From the NCBI GenBank assembly GCA_050084985.1, contig JBITNC010000001.1, forward strand, positions 86,428,001 through 86,492,000: 64,000 bases of DNA, written 5' to 3'. Source of the DNA: Nageia nagi (lineage: Eukaryota; Pinophyta). The notes under the pieces were generated by a model. It was not told where the DNA came from. It saw only the letters and a program-made list of their open reading frames with translations, and searched no databases. Shown here one piece after another: positions 44,175-55,405 of the stretch. Both the position numbers and the translations under genes were made by a program. Every line of letters begins with the position of its first letter. Position 1 is the stretch's first letter.

Positions 44175-45123
44175 TGATGAGATGCAGTTAAGTCCTCCTT
44201 TTTACCTTTTATATATGAATGTTTATGTCTAATAGATATGGATATTATAATAATAATATAAGTAATTACATATATAACTATCTCTTCATACTAAAATGCA
44301 TGTTTGATTTTGCTTATGCTTTATATTGGTAAATTTGAGAAATATGTCTTTATTTTTTACATATAATGTGTTTTCATTGAGTATAAATGGTAGAATAAAG
44401 AATGGTTCTTATAGTGATGAAAGGAGCTATAAAAACCCCTAAAGGAACTTTTGTGATAACTTTAAAGAAAGGGGATTTAATCCATACTAAAGGAATTTAA
44501 AGATGAATAATACTAAAGGAAAAGAAGTGGAATATGCTAGAATATTCTACCAATATATGATGTGGTAAAAAGTCAACATCAATAGCATTTCATGTACCTA
44601 GGTGGAACACATACTACAAAGATGATTGATTGAAGATAGTATGCCATCACCTAGGAATGCAGTTAGCTATTCCATGGTTTTAGTAGTCAGGCACAAATAT
44701 CTCAGCTTAAGAACATAATTGGAGATTTTAGGAAAGACCTTATTTGTTTAGTAGATCTATTTTCCAAGATATAAACTATGATAGCTTGGAATAATTAGTT
44801 CAAAATATTACTCATCTAGCTAAAATATCTAAGATATTTAGCCATGATTATAGTATAGTTGTTAATAGAATTAAGGAATAAAAACCCTTCTTGAGAAGTA
44901 AAGAGGAGATAATAGTTTTCAATTTCTATGTATTCATGTTGTTGAAATCCATGAAGTAATAAAGGAAATCTTTTTGATATAGTAAAATAGTGTTAAAAGG
45001 AAGGAAATGCTAGAGAGACAGGGTCCACTATCTAGTATTTTTGTTCTCATTTATGTTTGAGTTATTTACATTCAATATTATTTAAGATATCAATTTACTT
45101 AATGTTACATTTACTTTAGTATC

Positions 45124-45228
45124 TTAAGCTAATTCAAAAACCTCTTAAGTTTAATATATTAAGCTAATTTAGAAATCTCTTAAGTTTAATATATTAAGCT
45201 AGTTCAAAAATCTTTTAAGTTCAGTCTT
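45124..45228 (+). repeat. 35-bp tandem repeat in the 5' LTR of C, three units
   Basis: TTAAGCTAATTCAAAAACCT recurs at 45124, 45159 and 45194 with an exact 35-bp period. The 3' LTR has only two units (about 56342-56410). Confidence 0.85.
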
Positions 45229-45362
45229 TTCATAAAAGATCAAATAATTAGGATTTAATGATAAAATGCTACAGTTAGTTTATTTCCAATAATTATATTC
45301 AAGCTTTTTAATTCTACATTGATTTAATTATGTTTTTCCTATCTCCAAATGGTGATTTCTAC

Positions 45363-45370
45363 TATAAATA
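45363..45370 (+). promoter_or_regulatory. Putative TATA box of the 5' LTR of C
   Basis: TATAAATA preceded by CTAC. The 3' LTR has the mutated form CTACAAATA at about 56543. Confidence 0.5.
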
Positions 45371-45575
45371 GATTTAAGAACTAGCTTGGATTTGATAAAT
45401 AATGAGAAGTAGAATGTTAATTTTTGTAACTAATGAGAGTTTAAGTAGGGTGTTTTGAGTACCAAATCTTTGAGCTAATTGGTCCTTACCTGAGGCTTAT
45501 TTTATGTTCAATATAAGGGGGTTAGTGACAAGCCTATTGGTTTAATTGATAGTTCATATTTCTTCCAATCATACA

Positions 45576-45590
45576 CAGTGCTAGTAGTTT
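45576..45590 (+). promoter_or_regulatory. Decayed primer-binding site of element C
   Basis: CAGTGCTAGTAGTTT, a few bases after the LTR, resembles TGGYGCTAGAAGGAG of elements A and B with several mutations, suggesting the same primer type. Confidence 0.45.
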
Positions 45591-45798
45591 TCTTTTTGAA
45601 CCAAGTTCCTTATTTATAGTGTTGACAATACCATTTTAGAGGTTATTCAATAATGCCTCCTCACACTTTGTAGTTTGAGTGGTATTGAGTAGCACTTAGT
45701 AAATAATATAGTTAAGAAAATTGTAGGGAAGGGATTTTCATTTCTATTTATTTAGATTAATTTTTCTTTTATGATTTACATAGATTTTTGTTTGTTTT

Positions 45799-47245
45799 AT
45801 GAAGAATAGAGCCAAAGAAGAAAATGGGAGATTCATAACATCATCTAGTAAGCTAAAAGAGGGGATAAAACTCTCTCCTAAAACCCCCAAGCCCATTTGG
45901 TCTATACCAAGTCAAATCTCTATAAGACTAGGTGATTATAAAGCAACTATTCTAAGGATGCCTAGTGAATTATCACCAAAAGGTTCTAATTTTCCATCCT
46001 TAAGTTCTTCAAAGTAGAAGCAAGTTGATTTTGCACTTAAAATGCTATAAGAACCTATTATTTTTAGAGCAACATGATATTAGTGAACTTGTTGAAAGTT
46101 TTCAAAAATTAAGTTTGGAAACTCCTAACCAAGTAATTTACCCTTCATATTTAAGCCCTCAAGATTAGTCACCTGAAGAGTCAACTCAAGAATCCTCAAG
46201 TGTTGAATCTAACAAAGTAAAAGTTTCTCCACAACAAGGGTATAGTACTTATCACACCTATAAAAATCCTCTTTTCATATTCAATATATCTAATGCCTTA
46301 GTGAATGCTCTAAATACTCTTTAAAACTTCACCTATCTAATTAGGCTCCAACCTAGATCAAATGCTCCTATGAAAAATATATCACCTACAAATCTTCCTA
46401 GATTTAGAGGAGTATCACAAGAGGATCCTAATAAATTCCTATTTGAATTCAAAGTCCTTTGTTAGACCTATGACTATGAATTAGATAATCAAAAGCTCAA
46501 ACTCTTTCCATTCACTTTAAAAGATAATGCCATGAGATGGTTTATGGGCTTATCAGTAGACTTAATTACAACATTGGTAGAGATGGAAATAAAATTTTTG
46601 GAAAAATATCAAGAATATTGTAGAGTGATGGATAGAAAAGATGAACTATTCAAGCCAAAACTGAATGATGAAGAAAGTCTATAAGATTATTTGAATAGAT
46701 TTTTATTTTTTCAAAAGAGGTATGCTTCAACATTAGACAATGAGTTGCCAAAACAATCTTTCTAAAGGAATTGTTAAAGTCTTATTTGGAACCCTTGAAC
46801 CTTATATAGGGGGATAACATATATAAGGCTAACTAGGATGATATTCTAGAACTTACAAAGAACTATTCTTGAACAAGAATACATTCAAAGAGATCTAGGT
46901 AGTATGGCATATTGATGGTAACATAAATTTTGGAGGAATTAGCTCCCATCAAAATAGACATCTTATGTCAATTAAAATAGATCAAAAGTTTAGAAGCTAG
47001 CAAAATGCCTATGAAGGAACCTTTGAGTATTTTTTTCCCAAGATACCTTCAAAAGCATGCTCTGCATGAATGTCTCATGGATAAGACTACAATATGCAAT
47101 ATATGTGAGTTGGAACATCCAATTGATGAATGTGCTTATTTACCAGTAACAAAAAATTCTATGGTAAATTTAGTCTTGGATCTAAATTACATAAATTCTA
47201 GACCTCTTGGTAATAGTAGGTTTGGGAATATATATACTCCTTAAA
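45799..47245 (+). pseudogene. gag: Element C Gag
   Basis: Possible start MKNRAKEENGRF at 45799. The N-terminal part is Ser/Pro/Lys-rich. After a frame change the Gag core reads LPRFRGVSQEDPNKFLFEFK (about 46394), LFPFTLKDNAMRWFMGLS (about 46500-46555), FLEKYQEYCRVMDRKDEL and DYLNRFLFF. The C-terminal zinc knuckle, TICNICELEHPIDECAYLP (about 47088), is C-x2-C-x3-H-x4-C, a different spacing from the knuckle of A/B/D/G and intact. At least two frame changes and many TAG stops. It would package element RNA in the cytoplasm. Confidence 0.8.
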
Positions 47246-47890
47246 AATATCAATAGCCTATGAATTCTTCCCAATATCCACCATGGTTAAATCTTGAAGG
47301 TACAAACTAGTAGAATCAATGGAATCATTCACAAAATCAATGGATTCAACCATAGAATCAATGGAATAATGTACCTTAGAATCAATATTAAGGAGTTTCA
47401 AATCGATCATATCAAACACAAAGAAGAACTCCTATTAAAAAAAAAGGTTACTTACCTAGATCATAATAATAAAGTCAACCTCTTCCAAGGTAGTTTGTCC
47501 TACTAGCATAGCATCTATAGAATCTTGGATGATAGGTGAATGCTACCAATAATTTAGAATAGGAATATGTTTTTGAAGTAAATGCAATACTCATATGTAT
47601 CTATACAATTAATCATCCTATGCCCAATTAAATCCAATCACAACAATAAGAACCAATAGTGATAAAAGTGTTAAAGGTACAACCAATAATTCTAGAAATT
47701 GAAATTCCAATCAATAGTGAAGCACTAGGTAGTGTAGTACCATACATAGAAAGGTTGGTAATAATTTTTGATAAAGAAGAATCTTAGGTTCTTCAAGAAA
47801 TCAAAAAATTGAATATTCCAATACCAATTCAATAGGTCATAAAGGAGATTCTATAATTGAATAAATATGTGAAATAATTATGCATAAAAA
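47246..47890 (+). pseudogene. Element C Gag-protease linker
   Basis: A Gln/Asn-rich decayed stretch with repeated ATCAATGGAATnATn words (47305-47390), reading as short Asn-Gln-Trp repeats. It has no recognised domain. Confidence 0.4.
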
Positions 47891-47899
47891 CTATAAGAA

Positions 47900-48375
47900 G
47901 AAAGAATAAGAGTTTGCCACAAGCCATTAAAGTTGATGGTAAACTTACAAATATTTTGGCAAGGAATGTAATTACCCCCAAGTATGGAGATCCAAAAACT
48001 CTATTCATAACTATTGCAGTTGGATCTACAACAATTTCTAATATATTAATAGAATTGGAAGAAGCCATTAATATAATCACTTTTGACTTATGCAACAAGT
48101 TACCCCTTAATAAAATTCAACCTACCATAACTATCCTTCAAATGGTTAATCAATCAGTTGCTACACTTGTAGCCATAATTGAAGATGTGCATGTTACCAT
48201 TAAGGTCTATGAGTATGTTATAAACTTTCTAATATTACATCCAATAAAGAATAAAAATGGCTATCCCATCATTTTGGGTAGACCTTGGTTGGTCACTATA
48301 GTAGCTATTATAGATTGTAGGTTTGGTGCCCTAACTATTAACACTAGCATGGGAACAAAATAGTTGTCTCTATAT
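47900..48375 (+). pseudogene. pro: Element C aspartic protease, active-site Asp lost
   Basis: Open frame 47914-48363: LPQAIKVDGKL, KYGDPKTLFITIAVGS, then SNILIELEEAINIITFDL at about 48035. Athila-like proteases read ALCDLGASINLMP here, so catalytic Asp reads Glu and Gly reads Glu; the enzyme cannot be active. IILGRPWLVTIVAIIDCRFG (48270-48330) is the conserved C-terminal block. The frame has no stop over 149 codons, but the changed triad shows it is not selected. Confidence 0.8.
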
Positions 48376-48955
48376 CCACTAACATAGCCTTCATTAGAAT
48401 TATCAGGATAAATTTGGGTTGATGAGCTTGAGATGTATGGAGTAGATAACAATGCTACATTGGTAATGACAACTATTAAAGAACATGTGGAGGAACTAGA
48501 AGAATCTAATGAAGAGAATAGTGAGTCTTCTCAATAGCCTACTATGACACTACAATAGTATATCTTTAGCATAGCACCAATTGCACAATCTCATATCCTC
48601 TCCTTGTTCAAATGTTTTTTAACTCACATCATTCATGTTGGTGATTATTTTAGAGAGAGAAAAAAGGTATTTCATTCCATGTTTTGTCATACATGTCCTT
48701 TAAATTCATTCATACAAACACCTCAACAATTGTGTTCCATTCAAGAAGGAACCAAATAGATCTCACTTCAAGAGGATAGGAAATTGAATATTAATAGTTT
48801 GTTGGCCACTAAATAATAATCAACACTTTTTAAAGTTCTACAAAGTTAGTGTGGTGCTTTTTCCTAGAAGTACTCTGACATGAAGGGTATTCATCCAAGT
48901 ACATGTACACACCACATCTACACTGATTGAAATAGGCCAATATAATAGCCATCAT
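48376..48955 (+). pseudogene. Element C protease-RT linker
   Basis: A Glu-rich stretch near 48480 (ATLVMTTIKEHVEELEESNE) and TAG-rich text. There is no recognised domain; it is the normal spacer before RT. Confidence 0.4.
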
Positions 48956-49560
48956 AAAAGGTGAACCTAGCATTAAAGGATATTATTAAAATAGAAATAG
49001 TAAAATTATTAAGTGTAGATTTGATCTATCCTATTTTTGATAGTAAGTGGGTATCACCATTGGTCATATATCCAAAGAAAAATGGTAAGTGGAGAGTTTG
49101 TGTGGATTATAGATGTCTAAATAAAGCCACACATCAAGACCACTTCTCTTTACCTTTTATTAATCAAGTTTAAGATACTTTGGATAGGAAGAAGTACCTT
49201 TCCTTTTTATATGGCTTTAGTGGCTACAATCAGATTAACATTGTAGATGCAAACTAGGAAAAGACTACTTTTACATGTGCTTGGGGCACATATGCTTATA
49301 GGGTGTCACCTTTTGGCCTTTGTAATGCTCCAACCACATTTTAAATAGAAGTCTTGGCCATTTTTTTAGATCTTATACATGACTATGTGGATGTTTACAT
49401 GGATGACTTCATATTCTATGGATACACTTATGAAGAAGCACTAAAGAATTTGGAAAAGATATTGATAAAATGTCAATAGCATAATTTTTCATTGAGCCAT
49501 GAAAAATGTTTTATGATGATGACTGAAGGAATAGTACTGGGTCATCATGTTTCAAAATAA
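48956..49560 (+). pseudogene. pol: Element C reverse transcriptase
   Basis: One frame (48961 onward) with only TAG, TAA or similar stops: LIYPIFDSKWVSPLVIYPKK, RVCVDYRCLNKATHQDHFSL, then LYGFSGYNQINIVDAN (about 49210-49255), where the motif A Asp of the usual MDGFSGY is Tyr (FLYGFSGY). CAWGTYAYRVSPFGLCNAPT (49280-49330) and VYMDDFIFYG (about 49393) follow; the YMDD box is intact. LGHHVSK closes RT. Loss of the motif A Asp and six or more stops make it inactive. Confidence 0.87.
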
Positions 49561-50066
49561 AGCATGAAAGAGGATCCTCATAAAATTGAGGTCATAAAAG
49601 AACTCCCAACTCTTGTTACCCAAACTGATGTTAGAATCTTTTTAGGTCACATAGAGTATTATACAAGGTTCATAGAAAACTTCAATAAAATTATAGCTCC
49701 TCTATTTATACTATTGCATAAAGATCAAAGATTTGTTTGGGAAACTAATTATGAAAATACTTTTATAAGCCTCAAAGAGAAACTTACTACAACTCTAATT
49801 TTGAGAGGGTTAGATTCAAAGTTTCCATTTCACATTTATATTGATGCATCCAACTCAGCAATTGGAATAATACTAGGTTAGGAAGAAGAGATGAAATTGC
49901 CTTATGCTATCTATTATGTTAGCAAAAATTTTATAGGAGTAGAATTAAATTATACAACTATTAAAAAAGAGTTTTTAGTAGTAGTTTATACTATTAATAA
50001 ATTTCACCATTACATCACTAGTTTTTAGTATTCATCCATATTGACCATGTAACCATTAGATATTTA
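49561..50066 (+). pseudogene. Element C RNase H
   Basis: It continues the RT frame: VTQTDVRIFLGHIEYYTRFI (connection), then FPFHIYIDASNSAIGIILG (about 49825-49880), the RNase H start with catalytic Asp. After a TAG, LPYAIYYVSKNFIGVELNYT follows, then FLVVVYTINKFHHYIT. A one-base frameshift near 50025 restores VFIHIDHVTIRYLMNK in another frame leading into integrase. Confidence 0.82.
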
Positions 50067-51600
50067 ATGAATAAAATAGTAGTGAGTAGGAGGATCATAA
50101 GATGGCTACTACTCCTTCAAGAATTTAATGTCACTATTTTAGATAAACTAGGAAAAGCTAATACTATTGCTAACTTTTTATCTAGAATTGCTTACCCCAA
50201 GGATAAAGGATTAGTTGATGACTCATTTCTTGATGAACAACTTTTTGTCTTATCTATTCATACCCCATGGTTTGTTGATATAACAAATTATTTGGTCACT
50301 AGAAAGTTACCATCCCATTTTTCTCAAAATCAAAGGAAAAATTTTGTTAGGGAGAGTGCTAATTATACATGGATAAGAGGGTTGATGTTTAAGAGAGGAT
50401 TTGATAATGTTTTAAGAATATGTCTTAAAGAAGATAAAATTTTTGATGTCCTTCAAGCCTATCATGATGAATCTTCAAGAAGATACTTTTCTATCCAATG
50501 TACTATACTAAAAATTATGGGAAATGGATATTATTGGCCTTCTTTACATAAAGATGTCAGAAATCACATAAGATAATGTGACCAATGTCTACATTTTGGT
50601 AGGCCAACTACAACTTCAAAAATGCTTCTTCAACCTCAAGTGGTTATTGAACCATTTGAACAATGGGGACTAGACTTTGTGGGACTAATTAATCCTCCAT
50701 ATCAAGGTAATAAACACATTTTAGTTTATGTAGATTACGATACTAAATAGTGTGAAGTGCTAGCTATGAAACAGGCTAAGGAGGAGCGAGTTGCAAATTT
50801 TCTTAACAATCACATTATGCAATGGTTTGGGGCTCCAAACTTTTTGGTTAGTGAACAAGGTCCTCACTTTATTTCCAATAGCATAGAGAATTTTACAAAT
50901 TTTTATTAGATAAGGCATAGGAAATCTTCTCCATACCATCCATAGTATAATGGACAATTGGAGGTTACTAATCAAGAATTAGAGGCTATAATTACAAAAT
51001 TTGTGGTTAAACATAGAAAAGACTGGCCAATTAAACTCTTAGAGGTTGTATGGGCCTATAACATTACATGGAAATACATAACTAGATTTACTCCATATGA
51101 ACTAGTTTATGGAAAGAAGCCCATAATGCCCATTGAGTATGAAATAGAAACTCTGAGAACATCAATAATAGTTGGCTTAAGATTGTATCAAGCACAAATT
51201 TAGATAGTACTAGATTTAAATGTGTTAAGTGCACTCAAAAAAGAAGCCCTACACCATATTGAAGTGATTCAAAAATAAAGAAAGGCCTAGCATGATAAAC
51301 ATATTTAGCAAAGAAAATTCCAAGTGGGTGATTAGGAATTACTATTTAATTATTACTACAAAGATTTTATGGGTAAGCTAAGAACTCATTGGTTGGGTCC
51401 TTATGAAATTCTGTAAATCTTCAATAATGGCACTATTTAATTGAAAACAATTGATGATTCTAGATGAACATTATTGGTTAATGGACACAAATTGAGGGTT
51501 TATCATCAACCTATTTCCAAAGTAGATTTCATTTCTAAGCTAATCAAAGTAGATATTTATTTGATAAAGGAGGGATATACTTCATCAAACTCACCTAAAA
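50067..51600 (+). pseudogene. int: Element C integrase
   Basis: RRIIRWLLLLQEFNVTILDK (50090-50150), LGKANTIANFLSRI. The zinc-binding domain has HDESSRRYF (second His altered) and CDQCLHFG (about 50578), preceded by GNGYYWPSLHKDVRNH. Core: FEQWGLDFVGLINPP (about 50660, first Asp), FLVSEQGPHFI (50852, where Asp of the usual SDQGPHF is Glu) and GQLEVTNQELEAI (50955, third acidic residue). LEVVWAYNITWK and TPYELVYGKKPIMPIEYE follow (51045-51150). A C-terminal part with LGPYEIL-like and VNGHKLRVYHQP motifs ends near 51540. No chromodomain. Several TAG stops; the second catalytic residue is changed. Confidence 0.87.
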
Positions 51601-52440
51601 CTAGGATTACACAAGGTTAATAAAGCTGATCAATTCTGATCAACCCATGATAGGGGTGAAAACCAAATATTTGGTAGTCATTCAGATGAAAATAAATTTT
51701 TGGCATCTATATGGATGAAAATCAACTATTTTGTAGTCTTGTTGTGATATATAAAAAGGGGTCTTTTGTACCATTTTCTCTTCCACATAGCTCACTTAGG
51801 TATGCATTTTTGTTGAATTTGATTTAGTTATTTATATTATTATTTATATTTTATTATACTATCTATTATCTATTTTGTGTGTACACTTATAGCTCCTTTT
51901 TCATGTGGACATATCATTCTTCAATCTAGGGGAAGGTTTTTGTAGTTTTTCCACTATATATTGAAGTAGAACATAGGCTTACTGATTGTATGTTGAAGTA
52001 GCATATTGAAGGAATAAAGTATATTCACAAAGGACACATCATTCCACTACAAGAAAAAACATGGTGATTCCTATGCATTATGGATTTTAAGTTATCCATG
52101 TCATTGCCAAGGATGATTTAAGTCCCTTTTTCAAATCATGCAAATGAATTTAACTATCAAATTTGGATCATGAAATCTTGGACATGATCATTGGATGATT
52201 TGGCACTACACCTATCACTTCAAGATATGATGGATTCCCTACACTACTAAGTATAAGTAAGTTATTATTAATATCATGTTAGCTCTTTTAACATTAAATT
52301 ATTTTATTCTTACTTTGTAGCACATGTCACATCATCATAACCTTGCACTACAAGAAACTAGCATATAGTCTTAGTCCATTATCAACACCAAGTTGCAACA
52401 ATGGTGAGTGGAGAGAAATAAAAATGGAAGCCAAAAAAAC
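51601..52440 (+). other. Noncoding spacer between integrase and the extra ORF of C
   Basis: No ORF. AT-rich, with a TATATAAAAAGGGG TATA-like segment near 51750 that could serve the downstream ORF, although this is only a sequence resemblance. Confidence 0.35.
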
Positions 52441-52479
52441 ACACAAGTTACTAACAAATGTAGTTATAGTTCAGGTTTT

Positions 52480-55340
52480 CTAGGAAATGGGCTAGATACC
52501 TTTCTTGGAAAAAATTTTCCTTTATAGCCAACTAATTATGGAAGCTTTTGTATTTTCTTTTGAGGATTATTTAGCTAAGGTTGGAGAATACACCATTCCA
52601 CTCTCCTCAAAGATAATCAACTAGATTTTTGGTATACCTAATGAGGGGCTCAATTTGAACTCTACACACTGATAATTCCCCAAATCATGAACCAACTATT
52701 ACAACTAGGAGATACTAAATATCAATACAATTTCAATAAAAAAAGAAGAATTACAGATGCTTAAATGAGTAATTCTTTCATCTCTATGGAAGGATATTAT
52801 GAAATGTACCATGAAGTATTTATTTTATGATGGAGAATATGCAAATTTAGGCTATAAACATTTGAAGGTACTTCTATACCTTTGGATTGGTGAAGCCCAT
52901 CAGTTTAACCTCCCTCAGCATTTCTTTACTAGTATTAGTAAAATGTGTAAGGAGTATAGGAAGGTGTTTCAATTTACAAGGGCAAAGAGCCATCTCTATT
53001 TAAAACATCACAACCTTATTACTTTAATCTATAGAGAGTATATTCTTTCTTTAAATAATGGTCAAAATAAGTAGAATGCTCTAGTTTAATCAGTTTTAGG
53101 GCAAGCAATAAATATTCTAGGTCCCATTCCAATCACTAAAATAGGGGAAGCTTCAACATCCTAAGTAAGTGTAGAGGAAGAAATGCCTCCTACATAATAT
53201 TCATAGTTTAAGGATGATTCTAAAACTATTCCATAGGAGGTGTCTAAAGAAGAAGATTTTCAAATTATATCTAAACAACCATCTTCTTCCTCCTATTCAA
53301 ATTCTAATAAACTCATACCCAAAAGTTAGAATACTAGGAAAATGGGTTCTATAATGATGTTAGGAGCTATAGCAACCCTATAACAAAAGGAAGGAGTAGA
53401 TACTTCATTAGGAAAAAAGGAGTTTAAAAGGGTTCATTTTGCTAACATTGTTATAACTAAAACTCCTTTAGTATAGCCCAAAAGGAAGAGCTAATGACTT
53501 GAAGGCCAATCTCTAAAACTAGTGGATCAAGACAAAGACCACCCATCTATAAAAGAGGAAATTGTAGAGATTTTGAGAGGGTTACAACATGATGCATTGA
53601 TAGAGAAAATAGTTCAACAAGACATTAGAGAACCTTGAAATCTAGGTAGTAAAGGTCTATAGGGCCAGAATACTAAATACAATTAGAGTATCTCAAAGGA
53701 AATCTGAAAAGGGATTGAAGAAAGGGAAATGCATAGGGGAGGAGAATAGAGTGAGGACCCCAATGAATTAACAATTGACCTTCCTTTTGAGGAAGAAGCT
53801 ACAAATATTAAATAAATGCATAATAAATAGGATATTCTAGAGTCATCAAATTTAGATCCATTGACTACAGAAGAATTAAAAGTGACAAATGATCAAATCA
53901 AAGACTTAATGAGGGATTTGGAGGTCCAACTTTGCTAGAATAACATCACCATTGACCTTTTGAAGGTCAAAAATGGAAAGGATTTTTCTTCCCAATAAGC
54001 ATAATAGTGTCATGATTGAAAAAAAAAGGAATTGTATAAGAACACCCTTTAGCATAGTCATTGTTGTGTGAAGAGCATTATTTAATTGTAGCTTTAATCT
54101 TGGAGTAGGTAGAGTTGATGGAATGAATTATTGAATTCCTTATGCCAAAAGAATTCAAATAGTTAGATCATGATGCAAAGGTACTTAAGAATAAGCTATA
54201 AGTTGTAGGTGAAGAAAACTCTATCTTGAAAAATGAGAATGTACTTGTACGAGCTAATGAACATAGGGTTATTCAAAAAAATCTACATCTTCAAAGGAAG
54301 ATCATTGAGTTGGAAGAGAGGATGAAATAAGATGAAAAATATTTTATGCATAACTCTATTAAATACTAGGAGAACATTACCAAGAATAACAAAGAGCTTC
54401 AAACAACAAAGTATAATGAGCTCCAAGCTCGTGATAATTTACAAAATATTTATTTATTAGTTGATCAAGTTATATAGGTAAGGAGACCCTTAACTACCTA
54501 TAACACTTATCAAAAATATCTATTCTATGAATGGAAAATACAAAAAGTTAAGGAAGGTAAGATCTATAAAGTAAACACTCCTAGTAATTTTAACCAAGTT
54601 ATCAGAGATAGTAGTTAGGAGGAGATCAACCTACTCTATGAGTTTTATGTTCATAAATTAATTCTATCAGAATGTGTTGATTTTGTTTCAAATGTTTTAG
54701 TAGGAGACATGTAGCTTAGAAGGTTTCTTTTTATCTTGCAAAATCAAATTCCTTGGGTGGAGGAGTATGAGATATATCTCAAAAGGAAATCAAAAGATTC
54801 TTTGATGATGAGAACAAAACATGTGTTTCCATAGTATGCTTCTCATGTTTCTAGAAGTGTACAGCATAACTCATACTTTGCTAATATTTTTAGAAAGGAA
54901 CAACTTTTATGCTTACAACTTTATGAACAATTTGTAGAAGTAGCATTCACGCAAGTTGTGGAAGCCTATGAAAAACACTTTAATATAATGAGAAAGATCA
55001 AATATCAAGAAAGGGAGGTTGTTTCACCTTGGAATCTTAGATGGAGCAATAGAAAGCCAACTTTATTGTTAAAACCATCAAAATTATTGGACAGATATGG
55101 GTAGTGATGAAATTCAGACCATCTTTATTTTGCACCCAACTGCATACTACTTTGAATCAAAAAATCAAGATGATGATGCATTTGAAGAATGAAAAAATGA
55201 TATAGTTCAGAATTATGATCAAGTAAGAAAAGTGTATAAACCTTCTCAAGCTCTAGACCTGTTCTATGAGGTTAGATTTAGGAAGGTCATAGAACCTTAT
55301 GATTTTAGTGTTGTTGTACAACATTCCCATAGGAAATAAA
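52480..55340 (+). pseudogene. Element C extra ORF in the env position: globular, acidic and coiled-coil protein
   Basis: After integrase, long stretches read as protein in the plus frames, broken mostly by TAG: EDYLAKVGEYTIPLSSKIIN and FGIPNEGLNLNS (52560-52670), YLFYDGEYANLGYKHLKVLL (52817), GEAHQFNLPQHFFTSISKM. An acidic Ser/Glu/Lys-rich middle follows (53140-53850), with VSKEEDFQIISKQPSSSSY. A coiled coil follows (53880-54420: KVTNDQIKDLMRDLEVQL, LQRKIIELEERMK). A second globular region has YLFYEWKIQKVKEGKIYKV (54520-54580), LLYEFYVHKLILSECVDFV and VEAYEKHFNIMRKIKYQERE (54960-55020). I do not recognise the family. I see no signal peptide or transmembrane segment, so an envelope function is not supported. 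The position matches extra ORFs of Athila/Tat elements. Confidence 0.6.
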
Positions 55341-55398
55341 GTTCTTTACTATTTTTGTACAATTTTCATTGCTTCAGAAGAAGTAAAACTTTAATTCT

Positions 55399-55405
55399 AG
55401 GGGAA
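55399..55405 (+). promoter_or_regulatory. Polypurine tract of element C
   Basis: AGGGGAA immediately before the TG of the 3' LTR. Confidence 0.8.

Larger units (their letters stand above)
44175..45571 (+). repeat. 5' LTR of element C
   Basis: 1397 bp from TGATGAGATGCA to CCAATCA. It aligns along its length with 55406-56759. A TATA box TATAAATA lies at 45363-45370. An internal 35-bp tandem repeat (45124-45228) has three units here and two in the 3' LTR. Confidence 0.93.

Noticed and set aside
47829-48098. Minus-strand hydrophobic frame over the protease of C
   Set aside because: Shadow of the open plus-strand protease frame.
53000-55340. Envelope glycoprotein gene in element C
   Set aside because: Position fits, but no signal peptide, transmembrane segment or Cys pattern is visible.
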